A stretch of 64,000 nucleotides of DNA from Aliihoeflea aestuarii. Lineage in GTDB: Bacteria > Pseudomonadota > Alphaproteobacteria > Rhizobiales > Rhizobiaceae. Below are positions 53,094 through 59,765 of the stretch, one piece after another. A program made the translations under genes and the position numbers. The notes below the pieces were generated by a model. The model was not told the DNA's origin, made no database searches, and saw nothing but the letters and a program-made list of their open reading frames with translations. How positions within the stretch are numbered: position 1 is the first letter of the stretch; the number at the start of each line of letters is the position of its first letter. Where the stretch lies: NCBI RefSeq assembly GCF_024105665.1, contig NZ_JAAAMK010000001.1:62001-126000 (forward strand), written 5' to 3'.

Positions 53094-53103
53094 GGCAATG
53101 GCC

Positions 53104-53949
53104 TTAGCTGGTGAGGCCGATTTCCCTCATTTTTTCATAGGTCGCCTCATCCGGCATTCCCGTTTCCGGCAACCCGAACAGGCTTTGAAATTCGAGGATC
53201 GCCGATTCGGTGCGTGGACCGACCTGGCCGTCGAGATCGATGCTCTGATTGCCGAAGGCGCGCAGCCCGGCCTGTATCCGCATCACGCGCTGCTCGCCTG
53301 ATGACGGCGCGGAGGCAGTCTGAATCTGATCTGTCCCCGAACGCGCTGCTTCGACCGGCGTGTTTTCCTGTTCAGCCTGTCCGTTCGTCCCCAGATGACG
53401 CAGAAGCTCGGAATCGATGCCGCCGTCCTCGGGCAGTCCGAGCGTCTGGCGATAGGTCGCGACGGCAGCGTTGGTCTGGGGGCCGGTCAGGCCGTCGATG
53501 GCGCCCTTGTAGAGATCGAGTTCGGCAAGCACGCGCTGAACCTCGGCCACCACAGCCGCACGGGCATCCGGTGCGGGGTCTTCAAGCCGGGGATCGGTTT
53601 GTGCCGGATTGGCCTGCGGTCGCGCGGCCGGCGACGGCGCGACCGTTTCGGCAGGAAGGTCGAGCTTGGGTGCGGTAGCAGGTGCCGGTTCGATTTCGAG
53701 CCGCGTCACATCGACCGGTTCGGCCGGCACGCGCGGCGACATGTGGCGTGTTTCGAAAAACGCGCTCTTGTGAGGATGCGGCTGATACCAGATAGCGTTC
53801 GCTGCGACGAAGGCGAATGTGATGGCAAAGGCCGTCAATCCACCGACCACGACGGGCCGCTCGGCGATCGCCCGGCCCGTCGCCGCCAATCCCGTCGCGA
53901 GCAGACCCGGGCTCTGCTTGCGCTTACGCGATTTTGCGGAACGTGCCAT
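53104..53949 (-). CDS. Membrane-anchored protein with two peptidoglycan-binding domains
   Basis: This 281-residue protein has a short basic cytoplasmic N terminus, one transmembrane helix (VVGGLTAFAITFAFVAANAIW) and a Pro/Ala-rich linker. Two peptidoglycan-binding type 1 domains follow (VLAELDLYKGAIDGLTGPQ, then IQAGLRAFGNQSIDLDGQVG). It should attach the inner membrane to the cell wall. Its start lies inside the 3' end of the DivJ-like kinase gene (26-base overlap), so the two proteins are made together. Confidence 0.9.
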   Translation of the reverse strand: MARSAKSRKRKQSPGLLATGLAATGRAIAERPVVVGGLTAFAITFAFVAANAIWYQPHPHKSAFFETRHMSPRVPAEPVDVTRLEIEPAPATAPKLDLPAETVAPSPAARPQANPAQTDPRLEDPAPDARAAVVAEVQRVLAELDLYKGAIDGLTGPQTNAAVATYRQTLGLPEDGGIDSELLRHLGTNGQAEQENTPVEAARSGTDQIQTASAPSSGEQRVMRIQAGLRAFGNQSIDLDGQVGPRTESAILEFQSLFGLPETGMPDEATYEKMREIGLTS

Positions 53950-55477
53950 GTGTCTTCAGTCCATTTCCAGTCATCAGAGTGTTTATGTCGGTGACGTCCG
54001 CGCTGTCGCATGCAAGGGGCAGCCGAACCGTCACCGTCGTCCCCTCGCCCGGCGCGCTTTCGATCGACAGGTCGCCATCGTGCAATGCGACGAGTCCCTT
54101 GACGAGCGACAGGCCAAGACCGGTTCCCTCGAATTTGCGGGTGTAATCGTTCTGAACTTGTGCGAACGGCTTGCCGAGCCCTTCGAGATCGGTGGCCGCG
54201 ATCCCGATGCCCGTATCGGCGACGGTGATCGACATCCGGTCAGCCATGCGGCTTGCCGAAACCGAAACGCTGCCGCCCTGCGGCGTGAACTTGACCGCAT
54301 TCGAGACGAGGTTCAGCAGGATCTGGTGCACGGCGCGCTGGTCGGCGTCCAAAAGACCGGCATCGCCGCACGCCATGTTGGCCAGCGTCACGCCTTTTTC
54401 GGTCGCCTGTCCGTCGAGCAGCGCCAGCGCAAGGTCGATGGCGCCCGCCACTTCGAACGGTTCGGGATGGATCTTGTAGGCCCCGGCCTCGATCTTGGAG
54501 ACATCGAGGATCGAGTTTACGATCGACAGAAGATGATGCCCCGCCTCGCGGATGAGCGTGACATGCTCGGCCTGCTTGACGGGAAGCGGGCCCGACACAT
54601 CCTGATGCAGCAGCATTTCGGAAAAGCCGATGATCGCGTTGAGCGGCGTGCGCAGTTCGTGGCTGACCGCAGCAAGGAAACGGCTTTTGGCTGCTTCGAG
54701 CCCGGCCGCCTCGTCCATCGCATTGTCGAGTGAGGTCTGCAATTCACCCATCTCGCTCGCATCGCGCAGGATGACGGTCCAGCCGGTCGGATCGCGCAGC
54801 AATTCGAGGCCGACATGAAGATAGGCGACGTCTCCCGGCAGCGCGCCGGGTATACGAAGCGTTATGAAAAGATTTGGCGCGGCATCGCCGTCTGATGAGA
54901 GCGCGCATAGAAGCTTGACCCGGTCGCTCACTCGCACCCGTTCGAACAGGCCGGAGCCGGCGAGAATATCCGGGTCGAGCCGCAGGATCGTCCTTGCCTG
55001 ATGCGATGCCGACAAAACTTCGCCCTCGCGCGTCATGCGCAGGACGACCGCATTTATGCGCTCGGCGAGATCTGGCTCGATTTTCGCCTGCGCCGCCCCG
55101 CCCGCAGCCGTCACCCAAGCCATCTGTCCGGCGAGCACCAAGCCAAGAAGCAGAAGAACCGCGACGGGCGCGCCTCCGACGACCGTCAGCGCACCGACGC
55201 CAAGCGCCAATCCAACCCCGGCCCAGGCGACCGGGCGGAAATACCGGCCGCTCGCCAGCATGACGACATTGACAAGGCAAAGCGCGAAAATGGCCGCAGC
55301 GGCCGCCAGTGCAGCATTCGGTCCCCATGACGCGAATGCAGCGGGAGCGGCGATGGCGGACAGGAGGAAAGGTGCGCCAAGCTGCGTCGCGAGCAGCCTT
55401 GACTGGCGTGGCCGCGTCACGTCGTCCGTCAGGCGTCTGTCGACCAGCCGGTCGCAGGAGCCGAGGATTCGGCCCAT
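53924..55477 (-). CDS. DivJ/PdhS-type membrane sensor histidine kinase
   Basis: This 517-residue kinase has a hydrophobic N-terminal region with about four to six membrane segments (residues 25-125) and a PAS-like domain (about 135-250). The kinase core has the phospho-acceptor His in AAVSHELRTPLNAIIGFSEM and then IVNSILDVSKIEAG. The ATPase motifs are NLVSNAVKFTPQGG, DTGIGI and GTGLGLSLVKGLV. The multi-pass N terminus and the HELRTPLNAIIGFSEM box resemble DivJ-type kinases that phosphorylate DivK. A longer start (GTG at 55528) is possible; neither has a good ribosome binding site. The 3' end overlaps the peptidoglycan-binding protein gene. Confidence 0.8.
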   Translation of the reverse strand: MGRILGSCDRLVDRRLTDDVTRPRQSRLLATQLGAPFLLSAIAAPAAFASWGPNAALAAAAAIFALCLVNVVMLASGRYFRPVAWAGVGLALGVGALTVVGGAPVAVLLLLGLVLAGQMAWVTAAGGAAQAKIEPDLAERINAVVLRMTREGEVLSASHQARTILRLDPDILAGSGLFERVRVSDRVKLLCALSSDGDAAPNLFITLRIPGALPGDVAYLHVGLELLRDPTGWTVILRDASEMGELQTSLDNAMDEAAGLEAAKSRFLAAVSHELRTPLNAIIGFSEMLLHQDVSGPLPVKQAEHVTLIREAGHHLLSIVNSILDVSKIEAGAYKIHPEPFEVAGAIDLALALLDGQATEKGVTLANMACGDAGLLDADQRAVHQILLNLVSNAVKFTPQGGSVSVSASRMADRMSITVADTGIGIAATDLEGLGKPFAQVQNDYTRKFEGTGLGLSLVKGLVALHDGDLSIESAPGEGTTVTVRLPLACDSADVTDINTLMTGNGLKTHGTFRKIA

Positions 55478-55906
55478 CCAGTCGCAGGAACGGCTTTCGC
55501 TTGATTTCAACGCAACGCACTCGCACACGGGGGGCCCGCTTCTCGCGGGTCGACATCATTGCCTGCACAGTCGCATCCAGCGTTTAAGGAAAGGATAAAG
55601 CACGCGATTTCCGCGCATCCCGACGGGCAGCGGAGACGTGCGAGTTCATCTGATTGACGACGTGGTAAACCGACCGTAAGCGCGCCCGGGCTCTGCGAAA
55701 CCGCGAGCTTTCGTTCCGTCAATCCGATGAAATTCCAGCGTTTTCGGTGATCGCAACCCAATACGAGGCCCCATACCGAACGCTGACCATTACAATTTGA
55801 ATCGAAACTGTTGAAAATTGACCCGGCACCCTCAAGCAGCCTTTTTCGTCCTCATGCTTTGATACCCATGAACGCCGGCATGAGACGCCGGTGACGGGGA
55901 AAGACC
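55478..55906. other. Divergent promoter region between DivJ-like kinase and DUF5330 genes
   Basis: This 429-base gap contains a near-consensus CtrA-type site, TTAA-N7-ATAA, at 55584-55598 (seven of eight bases of TTAA-N7-TTAA), about 107 bases upstream of the kinase start. The left end may be coding if the longer kinase start is used. No other ORF or RNA is supported. Confidence 0.4.
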
Positions 55907-56281
55907 ATGATCGGATTTTTGTTCAAGAGCGCGTTCTGGCTCTCCATCGCTCTTCTCTTCATCCCGCTCGCGCCTTCGGGCGAGACGGACGAGCCGCAGG
56001 TCGGCGCTGTCGACGCCTTTTTTGCCGCACGCGACGCGATCAGCGACGTATCGGGCATCTGCGAGCGCAAGCCCGAAGTGTGTGAAGTCGGCGGTGCGCT
56101 CGTCGGCTCGCTCGGCATGCGGGCACGCGAAGGCGCGCGCATTGCCTATGAGGCACTCGACGGGCAGTTCGGCGAAACGCCGGCGGAAAGCCAGCTCGCC
56201 GCGCCAACGCCGGCAATCGGCACCTATGACGAGACGGTCCTCACCGGCAGCGTGCCCGCCTCGGCCGAGACCACCTTTTGA
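55907..56281 (+). CDS. DUF5330 family secreted protein
   Basis: This 124-residue protein has a signal peptide or anchor (MIGFLFKSAFWLSIALLFIP) and a DUF5330 core: AVDAFFAARDAISDVSGICE with ERKPEVCEVGGALVG. Two conserved cysteines probably form a disulfide. A low-complexity Pro/Ala/Thr tail follows. This small alphaproteobacterial family is periplasmic with unknown function. It is followed after 37 bases by sufE on the same strand. Confidence 0.87.
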   Translation: MIGFLFKSAFWLSIALLFIPLAPSGETDEPQVGAVDAFFAARDAISDVSGICERKPEVCEVGGALVGSLGMRAREGARIAYEALDGQFGETPAESQLAAPTPAIGTYDETVLTGSVPASAETTF

Positions 56282-56318
56282 CGTGACGGCGGCGGTGCGG
56301 AGCCCTATATCCCGTGTC

Positions 56319-56753
56319 ATGACAACGACCATCGACCAGATATTCGACGACTTTGCCTTTCTCGATGCATGGGATGACCGCTACCGGTACATCATCGAGC
56401 TTGGCGGCGACCTGCCGCCCTATCCCGAAGCCGCGCGCGACGCCGCGCACAAGGTTCCCGGCTGCGTCAGTCAGGTATGGCTGAATTCCACGGTGGGCGA
56501 TCAACCGAACCCCCCCATCTCCTACGAAGGCGATTCGGATTCCCACATCGTGAAGGGGCTCGTGGCGATCGTTCTTGCTCTGTATTCGGGCCGACGCGCC
56601 TCCGAAATCCTCGCCGTCGATCCTGAGGCCACGCTGAAGCGTCTCGGGCTGGATGAACATCTGACGCCGCAGCGCGCCAATGGCCTGCGTTCCATGATCA
56701 AGCGCATTCGCATGGAAGCCGCCGCTCTTGCCGAGAACGCGCCGGCTTCCTGA
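56319..56753 (+). CDS. sufE: Sulfur acceptor protein SufE
   Basis: This 144-residue protein accepts persulfide sulfur from the cysteine desulfurase SufS and passes it to the SufBCD scaffold for Fe-S cluster assembly. Key features are the active-site Cys in HKVPGCVSQVWL and the DSHIVKGLVAIVLALYSGR helix. The start MTTTIDQIFDD at 56319 lies within a longer open frame that overlaps the DUF5330 gene. The rest of the suf operon is not nearby. Confidence 0.95.
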   Translation: MTTTIDQIFDDFAFLDAWDDRYRYIIELGGDLPPYPEAARDAAHKVPGCVSQVWLNSTVGDQPNPPISYEGDSDSHIVKGLVAIVLALYSGRRASEILAVDPEATLKRLGLDEHLTPQRANGLRSMIKRIRMEAAALAENAPAS

Positions 56754-56761
56754 ACCGGCAG

Positions 56762-57556
56762 TCACTCCCCGACGCGTGGCCGATAGTCCGGCGCGCCCCA
56801 ATGGACGACGCTACGCCGTCCGTCGCCGCGCTGCTTCGGTCGATAGTGCCGGTCCAGCACACCCAGCGCCGTCTTCAGCATCAGCTTTGCCGACCGCCTC
56901 GGCCAGCGCCGTTCCGTCTCGACCTCTTCCAGACCCTTCAGGAAGCAGCAGACGTCGACAAGCACGCCGGAAAGCTCGGGGCCGACGGCCTCTATGGCGG
57001 CGTTGACACGCTGGCGCGCGGCGAGCGCGTTGTCGGAAAGATCGGCCTTGGTGTTGCCGCCGCCGCGCCGACCCGCCGAAACCGCCGCCTCCCAGTTGGC
57101 GCTCATGCGTGGCATGAGTTGGCCGAAATCGTAGTCGGCCCGCAAACGCTCTCCCGCCTCGATCTCGAAAGCCGAAAGAAAGGCCCGGCCGTCGCGGCCC
57201 TTTCGCTGCGCGAGCGCGGCGAGCGGGCTTTCCTTCAGATTGACCATGACGAATTCGCGCGCGCCGGCCAGTTCGACCGCACGAATGTCGCGATCCTGGT
57301 GCTGGGCCTGAAACCGATCCTCACCGGAGCCGGCGCGCGCCATCCAGGCAAATCCGGCCTGCGCTATGGATATGTCGCCCTCCGCATCGATTATGAGGCC
57401 GCGCGCGATGGCCTGCCCGATTGCTTCCCCGGGCACGGCGATGGTCCCCCGGTCGCCTCCCTGCAGCAGGGATGTGCCCGGCTTGCCGGCCGGTTCGCAC
57501 CGCGCGGCGCCGCGCGCAAGAAACGTCAAAATCCGCAACAAATGTCGATCGGTCAT
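56762..57556 (-). CDS. DUF6456 domain protein (putative helix-turn-helix)
   Basis: This 264-residue protein has an N-terminal region resembling a winged helix (HLLRILTFLARGAARCEPAG, then GQAIARGLIIDAEGDISIAQ). A conserved C-terminal DUF6456 domain follows (NLKESPLAALAQRKGRDGRA, RLRADYDFGQLMPRMSANWE, GVLVDVCCFLKGLEEVETER). The GPELSGVLVDVCCFLKGLE segment recalls phage-type replication or regulator proteins. It starts seven bases after the DnaA-domain protein gene, so the two form an operon and probably act together on DNA. Its function is not known. Confidence 0.85.
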   Translation of the reverse strand: MTDRHLLRILTFLARGAARCEPAGKPGTSLLQGGDRGTIAVPGEAIGQAIARGLIIDAEGDISIAQAGFAWMARAGSGEDRFQAQHQDRDIRAVELAGAREFVMVNLKESPLAALAQRKGRDGRAFLSAFEIEAGERLRADYDFGQLMPRMSANWEAAVSAGRRGGGNTKADLSDNALAARQRVNAAIEAVGPELSGVLVDVCCFLKGLEEVETERRWPRRSAKLMLKTALGVLDRHYRPKQRGDGRRSVVHWGAPDYRPRVGE

Positions 57557-57563
57557 GCGTGCC

Positions 57564-57965
57564 TCACACCGCCTCGCGGCGAACCAGAACCCGAACGAGC
57601 CGATCCACCTGATCCATGATCCCGTCGAACTCTGCATCCTCGCGCAGATCCTCGATCAGCGTGACCGCATGCTGAACCGTCGTCCGGTCGCGCACGAAAC
57701 ATCGCCCGACATGCTTCATCGGAATCTGGAGTACCGTGTGAGCGACATACATGCCCACCTGCCGCACGCGGGCCACAGACGCGATCGAACGGGTCGAATT
57801 GCGAATATCCTTGCTCGACACGTTGAAGAAGGCCGAAACGATGTCGATCACCGCTTCGCAATCGCTCATCCACCGCTCGTCGGCCTTTTTTGACGATGGG
57901 AATGACGACGGCTCATCCGGTCCGTCATCGTCCTCGACTTCCCATCTTTTCCCCGCACGCGCCAC
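57564..57965 (-). CDS. Small protein with DnaA domain IV-like helix-turn-helix
   Basis: This 133-residue protein has a charged N terminus (residues 1-35) and a C-terminal domain. CEAVIDIVSAFFNVSSKDIR, then ARVRQVGMYVAHTVL and GRCFVRDRTTVQHAV parallel the DnaA box-binding domain IV (its ARQ-AMYLAR helix and RDHTTVLHA signature). It lacks any ATPase domain. The start is GTG at 57965 with GGAGG six bases upstream. A DnaA-box-like sequence lies in its upstream region. Confidence 0.85.
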   Translation of the reverse strand: MARAGKRWEVEDDDGPDEPSSFPSSKKADERWMSDCEAVIDIVSAFFNVSSKDIRNSTRSIASVARVRQVGMYVAHTVLQIPMKHVGRCFVRDRTTVQHAVTLIEDLREDAEFDGIMDQVDRLVRVLVRREAV

Positions 57966-58108
57966 ATTCACCTCCGATATAGGAATAAATGCTTTTATCG
58001 TGGATCAGCGCGCATGAGAACAAATATCGAACATAAAAATTTATCCCGCCATCCAATCTACTGGTTTCGTTCAGGATTTTTTCTTGCTGCAAATTCCGGC
58101 CGGTAAAC

Positions 58109-58117
58109 TTATCCACG
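58109..58117 (+). promoter_or_regulatory. DnaA-box-like site
   Basis: TTATCCACG differs from the consensus DnaA box TTATCCACA at the last base. It lies in the 203-base gap between the divergent DnaA-domain-IV-like gene and the gene at 58169, so either DnaA or the DnaA-like protein may regulate this region. A single nine-base match is weak evidence alone. Confidence 0.4.
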
Positions 58118-58168
58118 CCGTCGTCACGGCGTTCACCATCGCGGTCCTCATCAACAGGGGTGCCGGAC

Positions 58169-58501
58169 GTGGACCTGAAAAGCGAAATCATCGCCTACAA
58201 GGCGGAAAGGGACCTCGAGCAGCGCCGTGCGGTGCAGCGGGTGGCGCTACTGTGCAATGCCGGCATCGACCTCGACCATCTTGCAAAGACGGGCGAAGCG
58301 GGACGAAGGCTGATCGTGAAGCGCCTGAGGCGCCTCCTCGAGCGCGAACGGATACGTGGCGCGATGCGGCACTGGAGCTACGATCTCAACAGGCACATCG
58401 CACTCAAGCAGGCGCTCGATGAATTTTGTCCCGATGAAATCCAGGCCCGCAAAACAAAACCGGCGCCTGTGCGGCGCCGGTTTCGAAGTGTGAGTCGATG
58501 A
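58169..58501 (+). CDS. Basic cytoplasmic protein of unknown function
   Basis: This 110-residue product is alpha-helical and rich in Arg and Glu: LKSEIIAYKAERDLEQRRAV, then RRLIVKRLRRLLERERIRGA and HWSYDLNRHIALKQALDEFC. I recall similar short proteins next to mucR in rhizobia but no function. The start is GTG at 58169 with AGGGG eight bases upstream, or GTG at 58160. The mucR terminator lies inside its last codons, so the two transcripts are convergent and overlap. Confidence 0.75.
   Translation: MDLKSEIIAYKAERDLEQRRAVQRVALLCNAGIDLDHLAKTGEAGRRLIVKRLRRLLERERIRGAMRHWSYDLNRHIALKQALDEFCPDEIQARKTKPAPVRRRFRSVSR
58450..58483 (-). terminator. Intrinsic terminator of mucR, located inside the opposite gene
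   Basis: On the minus strand a perfect eleven-base stem (AAACCGGCGCC / GGCGCCGGTTT) with a five-base loop is followed by TGTTTTG, a T-rich tract. It lies about 22 bases past the mucR stop and within the last 50 bases of the convergent coding region, so the same bases serve as codons and as terminator. Confidence 0.8.
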
Positions 58502-58504
58502 AGG

Positions 58505-58930
58505 TCAGCGCGGCTTGCGCTTGCGCCCGAGACCCATCTTCTTCGCGAGTTGCGAACGTGCCGCGGCATAGTTCGGCGCAACCATCGGATAGCTTGCGTC
58601 GAGGCCCCACTTCTCGCGATACTGCTCGGGTGTCAGCCCGTAATGGGTCATCAGGTGGCGCTTCAGCGACTTGAACTTCTTCCCGTCTTCCAGACAGATG
58701 ATGAAATCGTCATGAACCGACTTTTTCGGATTGACCGCCGGCTTCTGCTTGTCGACGGGCGCCGCTTCGGGCGTTGCTCCCACACGGCCAAGAGCCATAT
58801 GTACATCGGCGATAAGATTCGGAAGCTCACCTACCGGCACAGGGTTGTTGCTGACATAGGCTGCGACCACATCGGCCGTCAGTTCGATCAGCATGTCGCC
58901 GTTTTTCGGGAGATCGTCGGAAAGTTGCAT
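58505..58930 (-). CDS. mucR: MucR/Ros-family zinc-finger transcriptional regulator
   Basis: This 141-residue regulator has [20 protein letters not shown] and [13 protein letters not shown] (oligomerisation part). The Ros-type finger [20 protein letters not shown] follows, with [20 protein letters not shown] and a basic tail. The second zinc ligand is Asp instead of Cys (CLED rather than CLEC), a variation known in this family. MucR proteins bind AT-rich DNA with T-A steps and repress exopolysaccharide, motility and cell-cycle genes, usually repressing themselves. The start at 58930 gives the usual length. The promoter region upstream is AT-rich. Confidence 0.95.
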   Translation of the reverse strand: MQLSDDLPKNGDMLIELTADVVAAYVSNNPVPVGELPNLIADVHMALGRVGATPEAAPVDKQKPAVNPKKSVHDDFIICLEDGKKFKSLKRHLMTHYGLTPEQYREKWGLDASYPMVAPNYAAARSQLAKKMGLGRKRKPR

Positions 58931-59300
58931 TTCAAGGCCCCAATTCAAGGTCATTATTCAAGCGCCGGACTTATTCTACCGGTTCTACCAACGTGCCGCT
59001 CACGGCCCCGGAGTGCTTGAGCAACAGATGGATCGAATATTTATCCAAGTCAATCAATCTAGCGGATTAGCCGGGATACTTTTTGAGCTACCACAGCTTT
59101 ATGTCGTTCTCGACCTCGTAGAAGACACTTTGCTACCACTTCACAAAATGTAATCGACGGTTGCATTGTTCTATTATTGGATAACTCCCGAAATTCTATG
59201 GCGGATTGATGACGTGAAGGAACGTCACGTCGAAGATGACAATCACCGAACGGCTGCCTACATGTAGGCCAACCCTTTCTGAGACAAGAAGAGCAGGATC
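58931..59300. other. AT-rich divergent promoter region of mucR and msrB
   Basis: This 370-base gap is clearly AT-richer than its surroundings, especially 59030-59200 with many T-A steps, which suits MucR autoregulation. It also contains TGACGT-N6-ACGTCA at 59210-59227 and the perfect palindrome GCCTACATGTAGGC at 59256-59269. No convincing ORF is present. Confidence 0.6.
59256..59269. promoter_or_regulatory. Perfect 14-base palindrome upstream of msrB
   Basis: GCCTACATGTAGGC is fully self-complementary and ends 32 bases before the msrB start codon, so it lies at the promoter or in the short leader. It could be an operator. The cognate factor is unknown. Confidence 0.45.
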
Positions 59301-59693
59301 ATGCCAAAGGTTGAGAAGTCGGATGCCGAATGGCGCGAACAATTGACGCCCGAGCAATATCAGGTCACCCGCAAGCACGGAACAGAACGCGCCTTCACCG
59401 GCCCTTATGTGGATAACAAAGAGCCCGGTCTCTATCGGTGCGTGTGCTGCGACCGGCCGCTCTTTCGCTCTGAAACAAAATATGAATCGGGATCGGGCTG
59501 GCCGAGCTTCACCGCCCCCGTGGCTCCCGAAGCCGTAGCCGAGCACAGCGACCGCTCCTTCATGATGACGCGCACGGAGATTCGCTGCGCCGATTGCGAT
59601 GCCCATCTCGGCCATGTGTTCGAAGACGGGCCGGCACCGACCGGCCTGCGCTATTGCATGAACGGCGTCGCGCTGACCTTCGACCACGACTGA
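59301..59693 (+). CDS. msrB: Peptide-methionine (R)-S-oxide reductase
   Basis: This 130-residue repair enzyme reduces methionine-R-sulfoxide in proteins. Zinc-binding cysteine pairs are CVCC and CADC. The catalytic Cys lies in [12 protein letters not shown], and [11 protein letters not shown] and [14 protein letters not shown] complete the family signature. There is no signal peptide, so it acts in the cytoplasm. It is followed after 72 bases by an S9 peptidase gene on the same strand. Confidence 0.97.
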   Translation: MPKVEKSDAEWREQLTPEQYQVTRKHGTERAFTGPYVDNKEPGLYRCVCCDRPLFRSETKYESGSGWPSFTAPVAPEAVAEHSDRSFMMTRTEIRCADCDAHLGHVFEDGPAPTGLRYCMNGVALTFDHD

Positions 59694-59765
59694 TATGTTC
59701 GACGCGTCAACGGCGCGGGCGTTCCTCGTCCCGCCGTTCTTTTCCCTTTTGCATTCCGGGATTTC

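Noticed and set aside
47976-57994. Shared ATATAGGAAT-like motif near 47990 and 57985
   Set aside because: The two sites are in different orientations relative to their genes and match at only about 12 bases in AT-rich DNA, which can arise by chance.
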